This document shows positions 60,850-64,000 of a stretch of DNA of 64,000 nucleotides, piece after piece. A model generated the notes under the pieces. It was given only the letters and a program-made list of their open reading frames with translations, did no database searches and was not told the origin of the DNA. Origin of the DNA: an uncultured Aquimarina sp. (lineage in GTDB: Bacteria; Bacteroidota; Bacteroidia; Flavobacteriales; Flavobacteriaceae); assembly GCF_947492405.1 (NCBI RefSeq), contig NZ_CANLMP010000001.1, positions 744,001 to 808,000 of the forward strand, read 5' to 3'. The first letter of the stretch is position 1; each line of letters opens with the position of its first letter. Made by a program: the position numbers and the translations under genes.

Positions 60850-62136
60850 TTAATGACGAGTATGTCTCATCACTGGACAAATGCTAGCAGCATTAGATTT
60901 TTTAAGTACTTCCTCATCATGTACTTCTGTTGGTAATTTAATTGATGGTAGGCGTCTGTCTACAGGAATATCTTTCTCACGACGTAAGGTGTTCACCTGG
61001 ATATGAGGCCATAGCGTTGTTCCTCCATTTGATCCAAACTGGAACTCAAAGTCCACGATCTGCTCGTACTGTAGCTGTTCGATCACGCCTCCAAAATCTT
61101 CATCATAAACCTCTTCAATCCACATGCGATAGCGCATTCTGGTAACCCTACAGTAGCGCTCAATCATCACGTTGTTTATAGTAGCACCTTGAACACCGGT
61201 GTTGTGGAACGAGTCCAACTCGATCATATCATACTTTTTAAACTCTAACCTTTCATTGGCTTCACTTAACTTCAGATTAGGTTGTACTGTGTATGGGAAC
61301 TTCGCACCAAATTGGTCATAGTTAAAAATCTTTTCAAAGTAAGCACGTCCACTATTTACGCCACTGTTACCTATACCTCCGTCAGGATTTTGTTCTTCGC
61401 GAGGGAGTTCTGTCCATTTTGGCTTCTCCAGAGATCCTGGGATTAAGTCCTTCTCAGGATTGATTCCCATACTTGGTGATACAGATAAATATTGTTGCTC
61501 CCAGAGGTCGGCAATATGTGGAGCCTTTCCTTCTCCAGACTCGGTGATATTCCCTGTTAAGTGGATGGTTGTACCATGAGGAATCACACCTGAACGAGAA
61601 ATTTGATATGGAGGTACAAATTGAGGTCCCAATTCTCCTGGTCCGAATACAGGTTCTGCACCATCTGTTTTCACGGATTCAGCATCTGCTGTATGTTTGA
61701 ACATCGTTGTAGGGTTTTGGTACGGACTTTCTTCACTCCAAGGCATCTGGTGATCGCCCAGCCATAAGTACATTCCGTCCTCAAAGTGCTGAAGATCGTT
61801 ATCGTTGTCTATAATTGCAGTTTCATACTTAACAGCTCCATTAAACTGCTCATTAGATCCTGCACGGTTACGGACAGGTGCATTAACTTGAGTGAACTTG
61901 AGCTGCTCTCTGTACTCCTGAGATTTAAAGTGGAATACTCCAAAAATGGTCTCTGATGATGAACCAGGTGAAGGCATAGGTGTTGTATGCAATCCTGTCG
62001 GACCGTCTTTCCAGTTTACCCAAGTGCCATGAAGTTTCGACAAAATACCGAATTGCGTCCCATTGTTCTTTCCTTTTGGGAGTCCTTCCTCCCACTCTTT
62101 GTAAGGTCTTACCGAAGATTGTTGTGGTTTTTTCAT
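60850..62136 (-). CDS. calycin/nitrobindin-like protein with C-terminal Cys-Pro motif
   Basis: The 428-aa protein contains LSKLHGTWVNW (about residues 33-43), a GTW start typical of lipocalin/nitrobindin-type barrels. A later IPHGTTIHLTG (about 187-197) is also found in bacterial relatives annotated as heme-binding. A second large segment (about 310-405) is beta-rich. The C-terminus is ASICPVMRHTRH, a Cys-Pro pair flanked by His and reminiscent of a heme-regulatory motif. No signal peptide. Codon use is markedly richer in G+C than in nearby genes. It lies 42 bases after the FAD amine-oxidase-like gene on the same strand. Heme binding is inference. Confidence 0.6.
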   Translation of the reverse strand: MKKPQQSSVRPYKEWEEGLPKGKNNGTQFGILSKLHGTWVNWKDGPTGLHTTPMPSPGSSSETIFGVFHFKSQEYREQLKFTQVNAPVRNRAGSNEQFNGAVKYETAIIDNDNDLQHFEDGMYLWLGDHQMPWSEESPYQNPTTMFKHTADAESVKTDGAEPVFGPGELGPQFVPPYQISRSGVIPHGTTIHLTGNITESGEGKAPHIADLWEQQYLSVSPSMGINPEKDLIPGSLEKPKWTELPREEQNPDGGIGNSGVNSGRAYFEKIFNYDQFGAKFPYTVQPNLKLSEANERLEFKKYDMIELDSFHNTGVQGATINNVMIERYCRVTRMRYRMWIEEVYDEDFGGVIEQLQYEQIVDFEFQFGSNGGTTLWPHIQVNTLRREKDIPVDRRLPSIKLPTEVHDEEVLKKSNAASICPVMRHTRH

Positions 62137-62178
62137 AATAATTTACTTTATAAGATTACTACTTTTCTGATATTGTGT

Positions 62179-64000
62179 TTACTTCGGACAAATAAAAGGG
62201 TACTCCTTATCATCTATTAATTTTTCTATATTGAAGAAATCGTTCAAAACGGATTCTGCAGTACAAAAAGCACCTTCTACCCAGGCCTGATCGTTAGAGT
62301 ATGTGGATCCAACAATAAAGAGGTTACTGTCTTTACCTTTTACTAAGGATGATGGTTTTCGTATTTTTTGCTGTACATCTCCAATATTATAATGAGAAAA
62401 ATAAGCATGATATCCTGCATTAAATGGTGGTAAAGACCAATCCATATATTTAGTTTCTAAAGGCTCTGGAACCGCTGTGTAACTTGCTTGATCGCCAAAA
62501 TGTAAGCTTGCTAATTGTTTGCGCAACATTTTTACCATGATAGGTGGTGCTTTACGGGGACCTTCTAAGGGTTGCGTATTCTGAGACTCCGCTACTTTAC
62601 GTTCTCTGTTGGGTCCAATTTCTAAGGCTTTCCAGAAAGTAGTGTATTGTATATCGTCATAACTGGCCAAAATACCGTAGATTTTCTTTCCTTTTTTATT
62701 ACGTGCATTGTCCCCAAAATAAACTACTTGTCTAATAGGCATATCTGTAGCACTTGGTCCGATCGTATCTAAATGCGCTACTCCTGTAATTTGTTGTGCT
62801 TCTTTATAGCTAAAGTTAGCTGCTACAATTGTTTCTGCTGCATTTAAAAAAGAAGCTTCAGTATCATAAGTAACATCAATAAGGGAGGTCACTGAATTAT
62901 CATACGCTTTATTTTCTTTTTCTGCTAATTGCTTTGCCTTTGCAGCCTCTGAAGCTGCTTTTTCTATTGCTTTTAAGTATTTAGCAGGAAATTTATCTTT
63001 CTTAAGCGCTTTAATCCCTTCCTGCGTTAAAAAATAACTATTTAATTTTGCAGGATATTTGGGTGGGGAAGGAATATCGTCTCTCCACCAGGGAGATTCA
63101 AAAAACATCCCAATTTTATAAGAAGGTTGCATTAAAACAGATTCTAAATACAATTGTACTTTATTGTCATTTAAAACATCAAAATCACCTCTTTTCTTGT
63201 TCATGTAACGTGTAGCCTGCGCTACTAAATCGATCGCATACCTTCCCATGGCTAAAAATGCAGCATCACAGGTTTTTGAATCCAATTCTTTAGTAGGTTC
63301 TTTTCTACTTGCTGTTGTATAATGAATTACGTTTTTATTCTCTAAAATAGAACGTAGTCTTGTATTTGGATAGTACTCAAAACAGATGCCTGTCTCTTCC
63401 GCAAGTTTTACAATTTCCTGAAAAAGTGTAGAAAAAATACCAGAATACCCAATGGTTAATGTTTTGTATAGTGTTCCTGGTGTAAACTCATTATTTACTT
63501 CAAACGATTGTGCAGAATTACTATTTACCACGTTGGAAGAATATCCATTTCCATCTGCTAAATAACCAAAACCTTCTTGTCCTAAAACATCATAGGCTAA
63601 ATTCCAATACCCAATATCTTTTAATTTTTGTCCTTTTTCAAAGATAGATTCATCGCCTAAATCTTTCGTTATTTTTCCTTCTTCATAAAATGAACACCAT
63701 TCATTTCTTGTAGGTGGTAATGCATCTTCAGAAACATCAATCCCAACGCTTTCAATTTTGGTAAAACCGTCATCTGGTCCTGAGTCAGCTCCATAATTAT
63801 TTACATTATACGGCGCAGGGTTACTAGCGTCAATATCTGATGTATACATGCTTTTTGCTCTTAAAGATAAAAGTGGATCACTAGCTTCGTTAAAAGGTAC
63901 AGAGTACTTTTCTAAACCAATTTCACTAATGGTTTTGGTTACTAATCGATGTCCCGGATTATTACCATCGTTAGGATTTGGATTGTTCTTTGTTTTTTTA
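62179..64000 (-). CDS. FAD-dependent amine-oxidase-like protein (N-terminus beyond window)
   Basis: The frame is open through the window edge: codons upstream of the ATG at 63849 encode ...HRLVTKTISEIGLEKYSVPF...LLSLRAKS, so that ATG is internal and the gene is cut. About 606 residues are visible. The C-terminus has the flavin-binding signature of amine oxidases: FIVGSTYSNDQAWVEGAFCTAESVLNDFF. The dinucleotide-binding GxGxxG should lie outside the window. A long Lys/Ala-rich insert (about 63010-62900) is unusual. It is probably operonic with the calycin-like gene. Confidence 0.75.
   Translation of the reverse strand, partial: KKTKNNPNPNDGNNPGHRLVTKTISEIGLEKYSVPFNEASDPLLSLRAKSMYTSDIDASNPAPYNVNNYGADSGPDDGFTKIESVGIDVSEDALPPTRNEWCSFYEEGKITKDLGDESIFEKGQKLKDIGYWNLAYDVLGQEGFGYLADGNGYSSNVVNSNSAQSFEVNNEFTPGTLYKTLTIGYSGIFSTLFQEIVKLAEETGICFEYYPNTRLRSILENKNVIHYTTASRKEPTKELDSKTCDAAFLAMGRYAIDLVAQATRYMNKKRGDFDVLNDNKVQLYLESVLMQPSYKIGMFFESPWWRDDIPSPPKYPAKLNSYFLTQEGIKALKKDKFPAKYLKAIEKAASEAAKAKQLAEKENKAYDNSVTSLIDVTYDTEASFLNAAETIVAANFSYKEAQQITGVAHLDTIGPSATDMPIRQVVYFGDNARNKKGKKIYGILASYDDIQYTTFWKALEIGPNRERKVAESQNTQPLEGPRKAPPIMVKMLRKQLASLHFGDQASYTAVPEPLETKYMDWSLPPFNAGYHAYFSHYNIGDVQQKIRKPSSLVKGKDSNLFIVGSTYSNDQAWVEGAFCTAESVLNDFFNIEKLIDDKEYPFICPK

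Noticed and set aside
60850..64000. LodA/LodB-type lysine oxidase pair
   Set aside because: The neighbouring-flavoprotein arrangement suggested it, but the 428-aa protein lacks the LodA start and quinone-site pattern and instead shows a GTW calycin-like motif.

Overview
The window is AT-rich (roughly one third G+C by eye) and reads as a marine member of the Flavobacteriaceae (Bacteroidota). The basis is: TAnnTTTG-type -7 promoter boxes (TATATTTG) in front of several genes, two secreted enzymes ending in type IX secretion (T9SS) sorting domains, many lipoproteins, membrane-anchored AraC regulators, LytS/LytTR regulation, and YceI, DUF4251, DUF4230 and DUF5916 families. An Aquimarina- or Kordia-like genus is a guess, not a result.

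Layout. 1-2.2 kb: the end of a fatty-acid/polyketide-type operon (ketoacyl synthase, carrier protein, phosphopantetheinyl transferase). 2.5-25.2 kb: ordinary chromosome. It holds a YceI protein, a Bcr/CflA efflux pump, a modular alginate-lyase-like T9SS enzyme, lipoproteins, an EamA transporter, and two copies of a module made of a membrane AraC regulator plus a secreted NTF2-like protein. It also holds ThiE, a one-lobed DEAD-box protein, a T9SS esterase, a serine hydrolase, and a MarR gene next to a monooxygenase gene with a shared operator.

25.2-50.9 kb is an accessory region dominated by apparent defence and mobile functions. A five-gene operon at 26.0-32.3 kb encodes a Cro/C1 regulator, a GHKL-ATPase/histidine kinase with two ATPase domains, a receiver protein, an unknown His-rich protein and an N6-adenine methyltransferase. 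Then come a serine resolvase, a locus with two caspase-like proteins, DUF4230 and a LAS-type metallopeptidase, and a Mu/Tn7-like transposase plus AAA+ ATPase pair with divergent Cro/C1 regulators. A HEPN-STAND-repeat protein and a ParDE toxin-antitoxin pair set between long direct repeats complete it. An exact 19-bp repeat whose complement carries a XerD-arm-like sequence (TTATGTAAAAT) occurs three times in the same orientation. One copy lies just downstream of the methyltransferase gene and one just downstream of the STAND gene. This suggests that defence genes are exchanged as cassettes at dif-like sites. The methyltransferase/kinase operon is my best candidate for an undescribed system.

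51-59.4 kb returns to chromosomal genes: an esterase/beta-lactamase fusion, a second esterase lipoprotein, a LytS-LytTR two-component pair, another serine hydrolase and an AraC regulator. 59.6-64 kb is a minus-strand cluster with more G+C than its surroundings: a YVTN beta-propeller, a calycin-like protein with a C-terminal Cys-Pro motif, and an FAD amine-oxidase-like protein that runs off the window. No rRNA, tRNA or CRISPR array was seen.
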